Positions 6,539 through 12,734 of a stretch of DNA of 13,342 nucleotides are shown here, piece by piece. Source of the stretch: JAOTYV01 sp041557595 (GTDB lineage Bacteria; Pseudomonadota; Alphaproteobacteria; UBA8366); NCBI GenBank assembly GCA_041557595.1, contig JBFFGE010000130.1, positions 1-13,342 of the forward strand, written 5' to 3'. Position 1 is the first letter of the stretch. Every line of letters begins with the position of its first letter. The notes under the pieces are model-generated. The model was not told the DNA's origin and ran no database searches. It was given only the letters and a program-made list of their open reading frames with translations. The position numbers were made by a program, and so were the translations under genes.

Positions 6539-6581
6539 GTGTAATGCTCCAGATTATTGATTTGTGCTTCGCACGATTCGG

Positions 6582-7472
6582 TCATTCCGCCTTGCCGACA
6601 ACGACGCCGGCCTCGGCTTCGATTACCTTAATGATCGCGCTGGACCGCTCGTCCGCGCGCCCGTCCTCGATCGCCCGATCGAACAGCGCCTTGGTGACCT
6701 CGCCGATGCGCATCGGTACCCCCAGCCGCGCGGCTTCTTCGAGACAGAGCGTGATGTCCTTGTTGGTGATCGTCATCCGTCCGCCCGTATGGAATCGCCG
6801 TTTCAGCACGCCTTCGGGCATCTTGACCGAGGAGGCGTTGTTGCGACCGGTGCTCACGTTGATGACATCGAGCATCGTCTTCGCGTCGAGCCCCGCTTTG
6901 ACGCCCAGCACCAGGGCTTCGCTCGTCCCGACGCTCGCCATGCTGGACAGGTAGTTGTTGACCAGCTTCATCATCTGTCCCCCGCCCGGCGTTTCACCGA
7001 GATAAAACAGGTTCTTGCCGATTGCTTCGAGCGCCGGCCGCGTCGATCGGAAGGCCGCCTCGGGGCCCGAAATCATCAGGCTCAACGTGCCCTCCTCCGC
7101 CCCCTTCATCGCGCCACTCACCGGACAGTCGAGCATCGCGATCGCCGTACCCGAAAAAATTTCCCGCATCTCGCGCGCGAAGGTCGGCCCTGTCGTCGAA
7201 AGATCGATGAAGGTCCGGATCGCGCTTCCCCGTGCGGCCGCGGCAGCAACCTCCCGGATCGCGGTCAACGAATTCAGGCACGTCATCACCGTCGCGGCCT
7301 TGGAGGCGACCGCCTCGGCGTCCGCCGCACGCTCTGCCCCGGCGACGAGCATCGGTTCGAGCGCCGCGTCGCTCAGATCGTGTACGACGAGCGGAAACCC
7401 AGCCCCCAGCAAGCGGCGCGCCATCGGCCCGCCCATATCGCCAACGCCAATAAATCCAATTGTTTCAGTCAT
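6582..7472 (-). CDS. 3-hydroxyisobutyrate dehydrogenase-family NAD(P)-dependent beta-hydroxyacid dehydrogenase
   Basis: 296-residue cytosolic oxidoreductase that oxidises a beta-hydroxyacid to the semialdehyde or keto acid (or the reverse). Rossmann signature GFIGVGDMGGPMA is at 6-18. The substrate-binding motif DCPVSGA is at 115-121, the catalytic Lys169 is in GGGQMMKLVNNYL, and the C-terminal helical domain carries the NKDITL block at 237-242. Asp32 at the end of the second strand (VVHDLS) suggests NAD rather than NADP, tentatively. ATG at 7472 is chosen because it overlaps the upstream SDR stop as ATGA (7472-7469) and the domain starts at once; the frame stays open upstream only as a shadow of the SDR gene. 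The ATGA overlap implies translational coupling. Substrate could be 3-hydroxyisobutyrate, tartronate semialdehyde or a relative. Confidence 0.9.
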   Translation of the reverse strand: MTETIGFIGVGDMGGPMARRLLGAGFPLVVHDLSDAALEPMLVAGAERAADAEAVASKAATVMTCLNSLTAIREVAAAAARGSAIRTFIDLSTTGPTFAREMREIFSGTAIAMLDCPVSGAMKGAEEGTLSLMISGPEAAFRSTRPALEAIGKNLFYLGETPGGGQMMKLVNNYLSSMASVGTSEALVLGVKAGLDAKTMLDVINVSTGRNNASSVKMPEGVLKRRFHTGGRMTITNKDITLCLEEAARLGVPMRIGEVTKALFDRAIEDGRADERSSAIIKVIEAEAGVVVGKAE

Positions 7473-8275
7473 CGCGTTATGTTCTCCAGCCAGGTCGCGG
7501 AGCGGCCGCTGTCGATCGGTATGGCGGCCCCGGTGATATCGAATGCATCGTTTTGACACAGGAAGACGATGAGATTGGCAACCCGCGCCGGATCGATGAA
7601 ATCGGCCGTTCGGCCGCGCTGGGTGAGATACTCCTGGCGCGCCGCCTCCGGGCTTAAGCCTTCCTGTTCCGCCAACTCCGCGATCTTCATTTCGGTATTG
7701 GGTGTCAGGATCGATCCCGGGCAAAGCGCGTTGCACGTGATCTGTTCGACATTCGAGGTTTCGGCAGCAACCGCGCGCGTCAGCCCCAGCAATGCCGTCT
7801 TCGAGGTAATGTAATCGGCGCGGCCGGACCGGCCGCCGAGGCCGAGCACGGAGGATATGCTGATGATGCGGCCCCAGCCGCTTTTGCGCATTGCCGGCAG
7901 GGTAAGCCTAATCAGGTGGAACGGCGCCGACACGTTGACCTTTAGAGCGTGTTCCCAATGCGCCGGATCGAAATCCTCGATGGTGTGGAAGTAGCGGATG
8001 ACCGCATTGTTGACCAGGATATCCGGCCCGCCCAATTCCTCGGCGGTGCGATGAACGAGACCGTCGATTTGCGTGAGATCGGATAAATCGGCGCCGTCAT
8101 ACGCTACCGTAACGCCGTGCTTTTCCGCGATCTGCGCCCGCAACTTTTCGATATCGGCGGCATCGCCGAAACCGTTCAGCATGATATTGCAGCCCTGCGC
8201 CGCGAGCGCGTCGGCCGTCGCCGCACCAAGTCCGCGTGTCGAGCCGGTCACCAAGGCCGTCTTTTTCGTGAGCAT
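7469..8275 (-). CDS. SDR oxidoreductase, 3-hydroxybutyrate dehydrogenase-like
   Basis: 268-residue classical short-chain dehydrogenase. Cofactor motif TGSTRGLG is at 10-17 and NNAV (usual NNAG) at 89-92; the catalytic tetrad is Asn114, Ser142, Tyr155, Lys159 (YITSK). The closest family by eye is D-3-hydroxybutyrate dehydrogenase: LNGFGDAADIEKLRAQ, AYDGADLS and CNALCPG with LTP all match that subgroup. But the residues that hold the acetoacetate carboxylate in the Pseudomonas fragi enzyme (Gln94, His144, Lys152, Gln196, recalled from memory) align with Arg94, Leu144, Arg152 and Lys197, and Trp187 with Ser188. A different hydroxy- or keto-acid substrate is therefore likely. ATG at 8275 has GGGGAGAG upstream; the longer open frame to 8401 has no family similarity. 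First gene of the operon, ATGA-coupled to the next. Confidence 0.9.
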   Translation of the reverse strand: MLTKKTALVTGSTRGLGAATADALAAQGCNIMLNGFGDAADIEKLRAQIAEKHGVTVAYDGADLSDLTQIDGLVHRTAEELGGPDILVNNAVIRYFHTIEDFDPAHWEHALKVNVSAPFHLIRLTLPAMRKSGWGRIISISSVLGLGGRSGRADYITSKTALLGLTRAVAAETSNVEQITCNALCPGSILTPNTEMKIAELAEQEGLSPEAARQEYLTQRGRTADFIDPARVANLIVFLCQNDAFDITGAAIPIDSGRSATWLENITR

Positions 8276-8497
8276 CGTTTTCTCTCCCCAAGTGTTGCCC
8301 CGGGCCGTTCGTGCGGCCCGATCGGTCGGTCTCGAACAGGGACGGCCGCGACGATCTGCCGGAACCTCACCGCGGGAACGTCTCGCCGCCACTGTTTCCA
8401 ATCGAGTTTAAACACTTATTTACCCTGACGCGCGACACTGGCCGGGAAAGGTTCCCGGCGGAACCCGCAATCGGGCGCGATTTGGAGAATTAAGACG
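8276..8497. other. Divergent promoter region, 222 bases
   Basis: Separates the SDR operon (minus) from the 348-residue gene (plus) and must hold both promoters. Features seen are the palindromic CCGATCGG around 8318-8325, an AT-rich stretch TTTAAACACTTATTTA (8407-8422), and the perfect inverted repeat at 8441-8459. No regulator gene lies beside it. Confidence 0.45.
8441..8459. promoter_or_regulatory. Perfect 8-bp inverted repeat, candidate operator or leader hairpin
   Basis: GCCGGGAA-AGG-TTCCCGGC. It ends 38 bases before the ATG at 8498, downstream of the AT-rich part of the divergent spacer. As DNA it fits a dimeric regulator site. As RNA it would form a tight stem in the leader of the 348-residue gene. 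Confidence 0.45.
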
Positions 8498-9544
8498 ATG
8501 GATGGCATGGACCCGCAGGCCTCAACCGTACAAGAAAGCGCGGAGGCGATATTCGCGCGCCTCGACGGCAGCGATGCGGTCACCGCGCAGGACGTACTCG
8601 ACCTGCGCCGGGCGATTTACGGCGCCGGCAGCCTGGTTACGGGCCATGTCGATGCGATTTTTAGGCTCGATCAACAATTCCGCGAAAAGTGCGACGCGTG
8701 GCGGGAATTCTACGTCGATTCCCTGACCGACTACTTTATCTGGCGCAGCGATCCGCCGCATTACATTTCCGAGGATCAAGGCGAATTCCTGTTCCGCAAC
8801 CTGCTCCGCGACAACAAGATCGCCGGCATCACCGAACTCGAATTGCTGGTAAACCTGATCCACTGGGCGGTCTCCACGCCGGATCAACTCAAGGCTCTGG
8901 TGCTGGAGGCCGTGCGCGACAGCGTTCTGACGCCGGACGATGCGCTCTATGCTACCGGCCGCAAAGCTGGCGTTATCACCGAAGTCGATGTCGGCATGAT
9001 CCGGCGGACCCTCTACGGCCGCGGCGGTTTCGGCGACTACACCGTGAGCCTGCCGGAAGCGAAATTGATCTTCGAACTCGAGGATGCAACCGCCGGCGCA
9101 GCCAACGACGACGGTTGGCAGGATCTGTTCGTCAAGGCAATTGTGAACTATTTGATGTTTCCGCGCGGCGTGCCGGTGGTGCCGCCGGCCGCCGAATACA
9201 AGCGCCGTGAAGAATGGCTGAAGGAACAACGCGGCGTCGGCAACATGCTGAAGGAGATCAGCAAGAACGCCGTCTCGCTGGATAAGCTCAAGGACGGCTG
9301 GAAACACATGGACACCTTTGGCGTCAAGGAACGCCGGGAGGAAGCCAAACGAGAAGATGCGCGGATGCGCGAAGCCGTTTCCCGGGAAAGCATCAATTCC
9401 CATGAAGCGCGCTGGCTTGCCGACAAGATCGGCGCCAACAAAACGGTGACCGAGAATGAACGCGCCCTGCTCAAATTCATTCGCGAAAACGCACCGCAGA
9501 TCGACCCGCATCTCGAGAAGCTGATGGCGTCACTCGGCATCTAG
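8498..9544 (+). CDS. Unknown 348-residue protein with internally duplicated modules
   Basis: Not recognised. Soluble, acidic, no signal peptide or membrane segment. ATG at 8498 has GGAG about 10 bases upstream. By eye it carries two kinds of repeated module. Module A is at 28-86 (VTAQDVLDLRRAIYGAGS ... FYVDSLTDYF) and again at 159-226 (ITEVDVGMIRRTLYGRGG ... LFVKAIVNYL). Module B is at 89-141 (ISEDQGEFLFRNLLRD ... TELELLVNLIHWAVSTPDQL) and again at 298-347 (INSHEARWLADKIGAN ... NERALLKFIRENAPQIDPHL). A charged helical linker (about 232-297, rich in KRREEW and RREEAKREDARM) separates the last two. The order A-B-A-linker-B suggests duplication of an ancestral A-B unit. No catalytic motif is visible; a scaffold or binding role is inference. 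It is divergent from the SDR operon and followed by a small basic-protein gene on the same strand. Confidence 0.85.
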   Translation: MDGMDPQASTVQESAEAIFARLDGSDAVTAQDVLDLRRAIYGAGSLVTGHVDAIFRLDQQFREKCDAWREFYVDSLTDYFIWRSDPPHYISEDQGEFLFRNLLRDNKIAGITELELLVNLIHWAVSTPDQLKALVLEAVRDSVLTPDDALYATGRKAGVITEVDVGMIRRTLYGRGGFGDYTVSLPEAKLIFELEDATAGAANDDGWQDLFVKAIVNYLMFPRGVPVVPPAAEYKRREEWLKEQRGVGNMLKEISKNAVSLDKLKDGWKHMDTFGVKERREEAKREDARMREAVSRESINSHEARWLADKIGANKTVTENERALLKFIRENAPQIDPHLEKLMASLGI

Positions 9545-9546
9545 CG

Positions 9547-9568
9547 GCGGTGCGGGGCAGGCCACCGC
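9547..9568 (+). terminator. Weak hairpin after the 348-residue gene
   Basis: GCGGTG (9547-9552) pairs with CACCGC (9563-9568), just 3 bases past the stop. A T-rich but broken tract (ATTCTTCCTTT, 9581-9591) follows some way on. Weak terminator at best. Confidence 0.3.
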
Positions 9569-9620
9569 GTCCCGACCCAAATTCTTCCTTTACCTGACGG
9601 CCATTACTTTAGACACTCCG

Positions 9621-9661
9621 GCCATAGCACAGCGTGGCACCCGCCATTGCACTGCATGGCA
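9621..9661 (+). promoter_or_regulatory. Two 19-bp imperfect-palindrome direct repeats before the 54-residue ORF
   Basis: Copy 1 at 9621-9639 (GCCATAGCACAGCGTGGCA) and copy 2 at 9643-9661 (GCCATTGCACTGCATGGCA) match at 16 of 19 positions. They start 22 bp apart, about two helical turns. Each is an imperfect dyad (GCCAT/ATGGC ends in copy 2). Copy 2 runs into the AAAGG SD of the gene at 9675. This is the geometry of a cooperative dimeric operator; which protein binds is unknown. Confidence 0.45.
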
Positions 9662-9674
9662 AAGGTTTAGCAAC

Positions 9675-9839
9675 ATGGCAAAAAAAGCGTCAGCGGCAAA
9701 AAGCCGGAAGACAGCAGGAAAAAAACGCGCACCAGCAAGAAAACAGCGTCCTGCGCCCACCGAAAATCTCTCGCTCAGCGTTACCGACGGTGCGATGAAA
9801 TCCGTCATCCGAGCGGCATTCCTGCGCCGGGACCGGTAA
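9675..9839 (+). CDS. Small basic Lys/Ala/Arg-rich protein (54 residues), H1-like N-terminus
   Basis: Short frame MAKKASAAKSRKTAGKKRAP, then ARKQRPAPTEN, then a non-basic-rich tail with LSLSVTDGAMKSVIRAAFLRR. ATG at 9675 is preceded by AAAGG with 9-base spacing. The first 25 residues are the Lys/Ala/Pro/Arg composition of bacterial histone-H1-like or AlgP-type nucleoid tails, so nucleic-acid binding is a reasonable guess. The C-terminal half looks like a short folded or amphipathic helix. No similarity is recognised. It sits alone in the 502-base gap between the 348-residue gene and the thiolase, directly behind the tandem palindromic repeats. Its small size makes chance an alternative; the SD, the composition shift and the repeats argue for it. 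Confidence 0.55.
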   Translation: MAKKASAAKSRKTAGKKRAPARKQRPAPTENLSLSVTDGAMKSVIRAAFLRRDR

Positions 9840-9893
9840 TCGATCCGCAATCGAAGCGCGCGCCGGCGCGGACGATGACGTCGTCCGCGGACG

Positions 9894-9913
9894 GCCGTTG
9901 CCGTGGCAACGGC
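9894..9913. promoter_or_regulatory. Perfect 9-bp inverted repeat upstream of the thiolase
   Basis: GCCGTTGCC-GT-GGCAACGGC, followed 2 bases later by TATAAA (9916-9921), a possible -10 element. Two more dyads flank it: GACGA...TCGTC (9871-9885) and the perfect ATCGGCCGAT (9932-9941). Together they mark 9871-9941 as the likely thiolase control region; the leader to the ATG at 10047 would be about 120 bases. I could not find a good -35. Confidence 0.45.
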
Positions 9914-10046
9914 GATATAAATCCCTCATGAATCGGCCGATCGCGGTCGTTCTTTGCCCTACGAACCGGCGTCCGGCTGCGCTATAGTTCCGGCTACAGC
10001 CCGCCCATCCCGGTCGTCACGGACGCTTGCAAAAGGAACCCGCGCC

Positions 10047-11231
10047 ATGCGTGAAGCCGTCATCGTCTCTACCGCCCGCACGCCCATCGGCAGGGCCTAT
10101 CGCGGGGCCTTCAACAATACCCATGGCGCCGAACTCGGTGCGCATGCCCTGGGGCACGCACTGTCACGGGCAAAGCTGGAGCCCGGCGAGGTCGAAGACG
10201 TCTTGATGGGGTGTGCGATGCCTGAAGGCGCGACCGGCGGCAACATCGCCCGCCAGATCGCCATCCGCGCCGGCTGCCCGGTGTCGGTGTCCGGCGCCAC
10301 GGTCAACCGGTTCTGTTCCTCCGGCATGCAGACTATTGCGATGGCCGCGCAACGGGTGATCGTCGATAACGTGCCGGTCATGGCGGCGGGCGGCCTCGAA
10401 TCCGTTAGCCTGGTGCAGAACGAGCACAAGAACGAGTTTCGCGCCAACGATGCCTGGATCGAGCAGAACAAGCCGGCGCTTTACGACAGCATGCTGCAGA
10501 CGGCTGAAACGGTCGCTGCACGCTACGGGATCGATCGCGAAACGCAGGACGAATACGCCGCGCTCAGCCAGCAGCGCACCGCGATCGCTCAACAGGCCGG
10601 CCGGTTCGACGATGAGATCGTGCCGATGACCTCGACCAAGATCGTGACCGATCGGGAGACCGGCGCCACGAGCGAGGAAGAAGTCACGCTGCAGCATGAC
10701 GAAGGCAATCGCCCCGGCACCACGGTGGACGATTTGGCCAAATTGAAACCTGTCATGGGCGACGACGCGATCATCACCGCGGGCAATGCCTGCCAACTTT
10801 CCGACGGCGCTTCGGCCGCCATCGTCATGGACGCAAAGGAAGCCGAAAAACGCGGCCTCGAACCGCTTGGCTATTTTCGCGGTTTGGCCGTCGCCGGGTG
10901 CGAACCGGATGAAATGGGCATCGGTCCGGTTTATGCCGTGCCCCGCCTGCTCGAACGGTATGGCCTCAAGATGGAGGATATCGATTTGTGGGAATTGAAC
11001 GAAGCCTTCGCCGTGCAGGTCCTGTATTGCCGCGATAAACTCGGTATTCCCGGCGAGATTCTCAATGTCGACGGCGGCGCGATTTCGATCGGCCACCCCT
11101 ATGGCATGAGCGGCGCCCGCATGGTCGGACACGCGCTGATCGAAGGCCGTCGGCGTGGCGCAAAACGGGTTGTTTGCACCATGTGTATCGGCGGTGGCAT
11201 GGGCGCCGCGGGATTGTTCGAAGTCGCCTGA
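10047..11231 (+). CDS. Thiolase family protein (acetyl-CoA acyltransferase / acetyltransferase)
   Basis: 394-residue cytosolic thiolase that cleaves a 3-ketoacyl-CoA with CoA or, in reverse, condenses two acyl-CoAs. The full catalytic set is visible: nucleophile Cys90 in NRFCSSGMQT, NEAFA at 318-322, His350 in SIGHPYGMSGARM, and Cys380 in CIGGGMG. Length is normal for the family and the first residues (MREAVIVSTARTPIGRAYRG) are the family N-terminus, so ATG 10047 is chosen; AAAAGGAA lies about 10 bases upstream. The frame remains open back to 9954 without family likeness. Whether it is degradative (FadA-like, long chain) or biosynthetic (PhaA/AtoB-like, acetoacetyl-CoA) cannot be decided by eye. 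No partner 3-hydroxyacyl-CoA dehydrogenase/hydratase gene is adjacent. Confidence 0.94.
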   Translation: MREAVIVSTARTPIGRAYRGAFNNTHGAELGAHALGHALSRAKLEPGEVEDVLMGCAMPEGATGGNIARQIAIRAGCPVSVSGATVNRFCSSGMQTIAMAAQRVIVDNVPVMAAGGLESVSLVQNEHKNEFRANDAWIEQNKPALYDSMLQTAETVAARYGIDRETQDEYAALSQQRTAIAQQAGRFDDEIVPMTSTKIVTDRETGATSEEEVTLQHDEGNRPGTTVDDLAKLKPVMGDDAIITAGNACQLSDGASAAIVMDAKEAEKRGLEPLGYFRGLAVAGCEPDEMGIGPVYAVPRLLERYGLKMEDIDLWELNEAFAVQVLYCRDKLGIPGEILNVDGGAISIGHPYGMSGARMVGHALIEGRRRGAKRVVCTMCIGGGMGAAGLFEVA

Positions 11232-11241
11232 TTGTCGTCTT

Positions 11242-11260
11242 GCCGGCGTTCATGGCCGGC
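11242..11260 (+). terminator. Hairpin after the thiolase
   Basis: GCCGGC (11242-11247) pairs with GCCGGC (11255-11260) over a 7-base loop, 10 bases past the stop. No U-run follows, so termination is uncertain and read-through into the next gene is possible. Confidence 0.35.
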
Positions 11261-11297
11261 GAACCATCGCCGCCGTCAACTATTTGTTCATGGTTGC

Positions 11298-11353
11298 CCT
11301 GTAATCCCTTAAGGAAGCCCCGATTAAACGGGGACGCTAAGGGATTCAGGAGG
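11298..11353 (+). promoter_or_regulatory. Structured 5' leader overlapping the SD of the next gene
   Basis: The outer stem is AATCCCTTA (11303-11311) with TAAGGGATT (11338-11346). It is extended past one bulged T (11302) by CCTG (11298-11301) with CAGG (11347-11350), giving 13 pairs. An inner hairpin, CCCCG (11318-11322) with CGGGG (11329-11333), has loop ATTAAA. The SD AGGAGG spans 11348-11353, so its first three bases lie in the outer stem. ATG follows at 11361. This could be a translational switch such as an RNA thermometer or protein-bound leader. It does not match a riboswitch class I recognise. Confidence 0.55.
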
Positions 11354-11360
11354 ATCTGCC

Positions 11361-11999
11361 ATGTCCACGACCGCAATCGAACAATCCTATGCGGTAGCCC
11401 ACCAAGACACATCGCCCATCGATCGTTTCTGGGCTTGGTTCAAGGAAAATACCGAGCTGCTTGCCTCGTTCGAGGAGTGCGGCGAGCAAGTCGTCGAGGA
11501 AGTGGAAACCTACCTCAAAGCCGTCCACGAAGATTTGACCTTCGAACTCGGCCAGGATGACGACGGCACATTCGAATTCGTCATCAGCGCCGACGGTGTC
11601 CGCCGGGTCTTTCCTGAAGTCACGAAACTGGCAAGGAGCGCCCCCGCGATCGAAGGCTGGCGTGTCACCGCGTTCCGTCCGCGCCGGGACCTCAAGGTCG
11701 CCGTCCGTTTCATGGATCAGGAATTAAAGGGCGATCACATCTGGTACGCCATCGAATATGACGACGAGGTGCCCGTCCTGTGCCTGCTGATCGACGGCAT
11801 GACCGAAGAAAACAGCCGTCAGATGATCGCCGCCTCCTTCGTTCTCCTCGACATGGCTTTAGGGGAATACGACGTCGCGACGAAATTCGGCGTCATCGAG
11901 CATTACCCGCTGCCGCCGCGGCCCAAGGAAAACGGCCTGAAGCCATTCCAGATGCTGCCGTCGGACGTCGACATACAGTTTCGAACGGTGCTGCACTAG
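11361..11999 (+). CDS. Hypothetical 212-residue protein
   Basis: Function not recognised. Soluble, acidic, no signal peptide. ATG at 11361 has a perfect AGGAGG seven bases upstream. The N-terminus IDRFWAWFKENTELLASF is followed by a helical acidic segment. A central block comes next: FEFVISADGVRRVFPEVTKL, then APAIEGWRVTAFRPRR, at about 71-109. Beyond it lie WYAIEYDDEVPVLCLLIDG and a tail DMALGEYDVATKFGVIEHYP. The FWxWF and ISADG...FP...GW..xAFRPR patterns recur, from memory, in a conserved uncharacterised bacterial family, so this is likely a real conserved protein rather than an orphan. No catalytic residues can be named. Its translation may be controlled by the leader stem at 11298-11350, and a strong hairpin (12023-12077) ends it. 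Confidence 0.82.
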   Translation: MSTTAIEQSYAVAHQDTSPIDRFWAWFKENTELLASFEECGEQVVEEVETYLKAVHEDLTFELGQDDDGTFEFVISADGVRRVFPEVTKLARSAPAIEGWRVTAFRPRRDLKVAVRFMDQELKGDHIWYAIEYDDEVPVLCLLIDGMTEENSRQMIAASFVLLDMALGEYDVATKFGVIEHYPLPPRPKENGLKPFQMLPSDVDIQFRTVLH

Positions 12000-12022
12000 A
12001 CATTCGCGGTATTGCACCCCCC

Positions 12023-12077
12023 AAAATCGAAGGCCGCGCCGATCCATCGCAAGATGGACAAGCGCGGCTTCAATTTT
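12023..12077. terminator. Bidirectional terminator between convergent genes
   Basis: Long stem: AAAAT/ATTTT, GAAG/CTTC, CCGCGC/GCGCGG (one bulged G), then TCCATC/GATGGA around loop GCAA. The arms end in A4 on the left and T4 on the right, so each strand reads a hairpin followed by U4. It starts 24 bases after the stop at 11999 and lies 77 bases past the minus-strand stop at 12154. Confidence 0.82.
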
Positions 12078-12153
12078 GCTGCATGTCTAAGAGTACCTGC
12101 GGCCGCATTATTCCGGCGGCGCGCAAGCCTCGATTCAAATAGAAATTCGATAC

Positions 12154-12561
12154 TTAATGCGTGATTGCCGGCGGCAGGTCTTTGGCCTGTTCGACCCATT
12201 TGGTGACCTGGCTGGCCGACGGCACGGTCCGAGTCAATTTCTTGGCTTCGTTCACTTCCGCCATTTTGGCCGCGAGATTTTCCGCGTTGCGGGTGCGCAA
12301 TTCCTTCACCGTATCCACGCCGGCTGCTTCCAGCAATTCCGAGAATTCCTCGCCGACACCTGAAATTCGCATCAGGTCCGCCATGTTCGCCCATTTGAGT
12401 AGTTGCGATTCGGACAGGCCGGTCTTGTCCGCGGTCTCCGAACGACCGCTACGGCTGCCGCAGCGTTCCAGCAAGATTTCCGTGTTGGTTATCCCGACGG
12501 CGCTCAACTTTTTACCGAATGCCGGGCCGATGCCTTCGATATCTTCGATTTTGTATTTCAC
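12154..12561 (-). CDS. DUF4332 domain protein (helix-hairpin-helix type)
   Basis: 135-residue cytosolic protein of the DUF4332 family. Two helix-hairpin-helix-like motifs are visible: IEGIGPAFGKKLSAVGI (8-24) and ISGVGEEFSELLEAAGV (66-82). The family tail NLAAKMAEVNEAKKL and SQVTKWVEQAKDLP follows. HhH motifs generally bind DNA backbones non-specifically or mediate contacts; the role of this family is not established to my knowledge. The start is GTG at 12561 (MKYKIEDIEG), with GAGAG upstream; there is no in-frame ATG before the first motif. It is monocistronic by appearance, bounded downstream by the bidirectional terminator and upstream by the terminator of the next gene. Confidence 0.9.
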   Translation of the reverse strand: MKYKIEDIEGIGPAFGKKLSAVGITNTEILLERCGSRSGRSETADKTGLSESQLLKWANMADLMRISGVGEEFSELLEAAGVDTVKELRTRNAENLAAKMAEVNEAKKLTRTVPSASQVTKWVEQAKDLPPAITH

Positions 12562-12684
12562 GGTAAGTCTCTCTTCATTTTTGATGTGGTGGATGGCGTC
12601 ACCGCCGCGTGTCCCTGCCCGAACGGCGTGCAGTCTTGCATACCGGCATTACTTTGGAAATCGTCTGAGCCCGCTGCAACCCAC

Positions 12685-12720
12685 AAAAAACCGCCGATCG
12701 AATTTTCGATCGACGGTTTT
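12685..12720 (-). terminator. Rho-independent terminator of the 12735-13169 gene
   Basis: On the minus strand a 12-bp stem, CCGTCGATCGAA with TTCGATCGGCGG (one U-G pair), closes a 2-base AA gap at the loop and is followed by six T. A-T pairs extend the base. It begins about 15 bases after the stop codon. Read on the plus strand it also ends in TTTT. Confidence 0.88.
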
Positions 12721-12734
12721 CGAGCTCGGTATCG

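Noticed and set aside
7473..7736. N-terminal extension of the hydroxyacid dehydrogenase
   Set aside because: The added residues are a frame-shifted reading of the SDR gene; the Rossmann motif starts right after ATG 7472, which overlaps the SDR stop as ATGA.
9954..10046. N-terminal extension of the thiolase
   Set aside because: It has no family similarity, and MREAVIVSTARTP is the normal thiolase beginning; an SD precedes ATG 10047.
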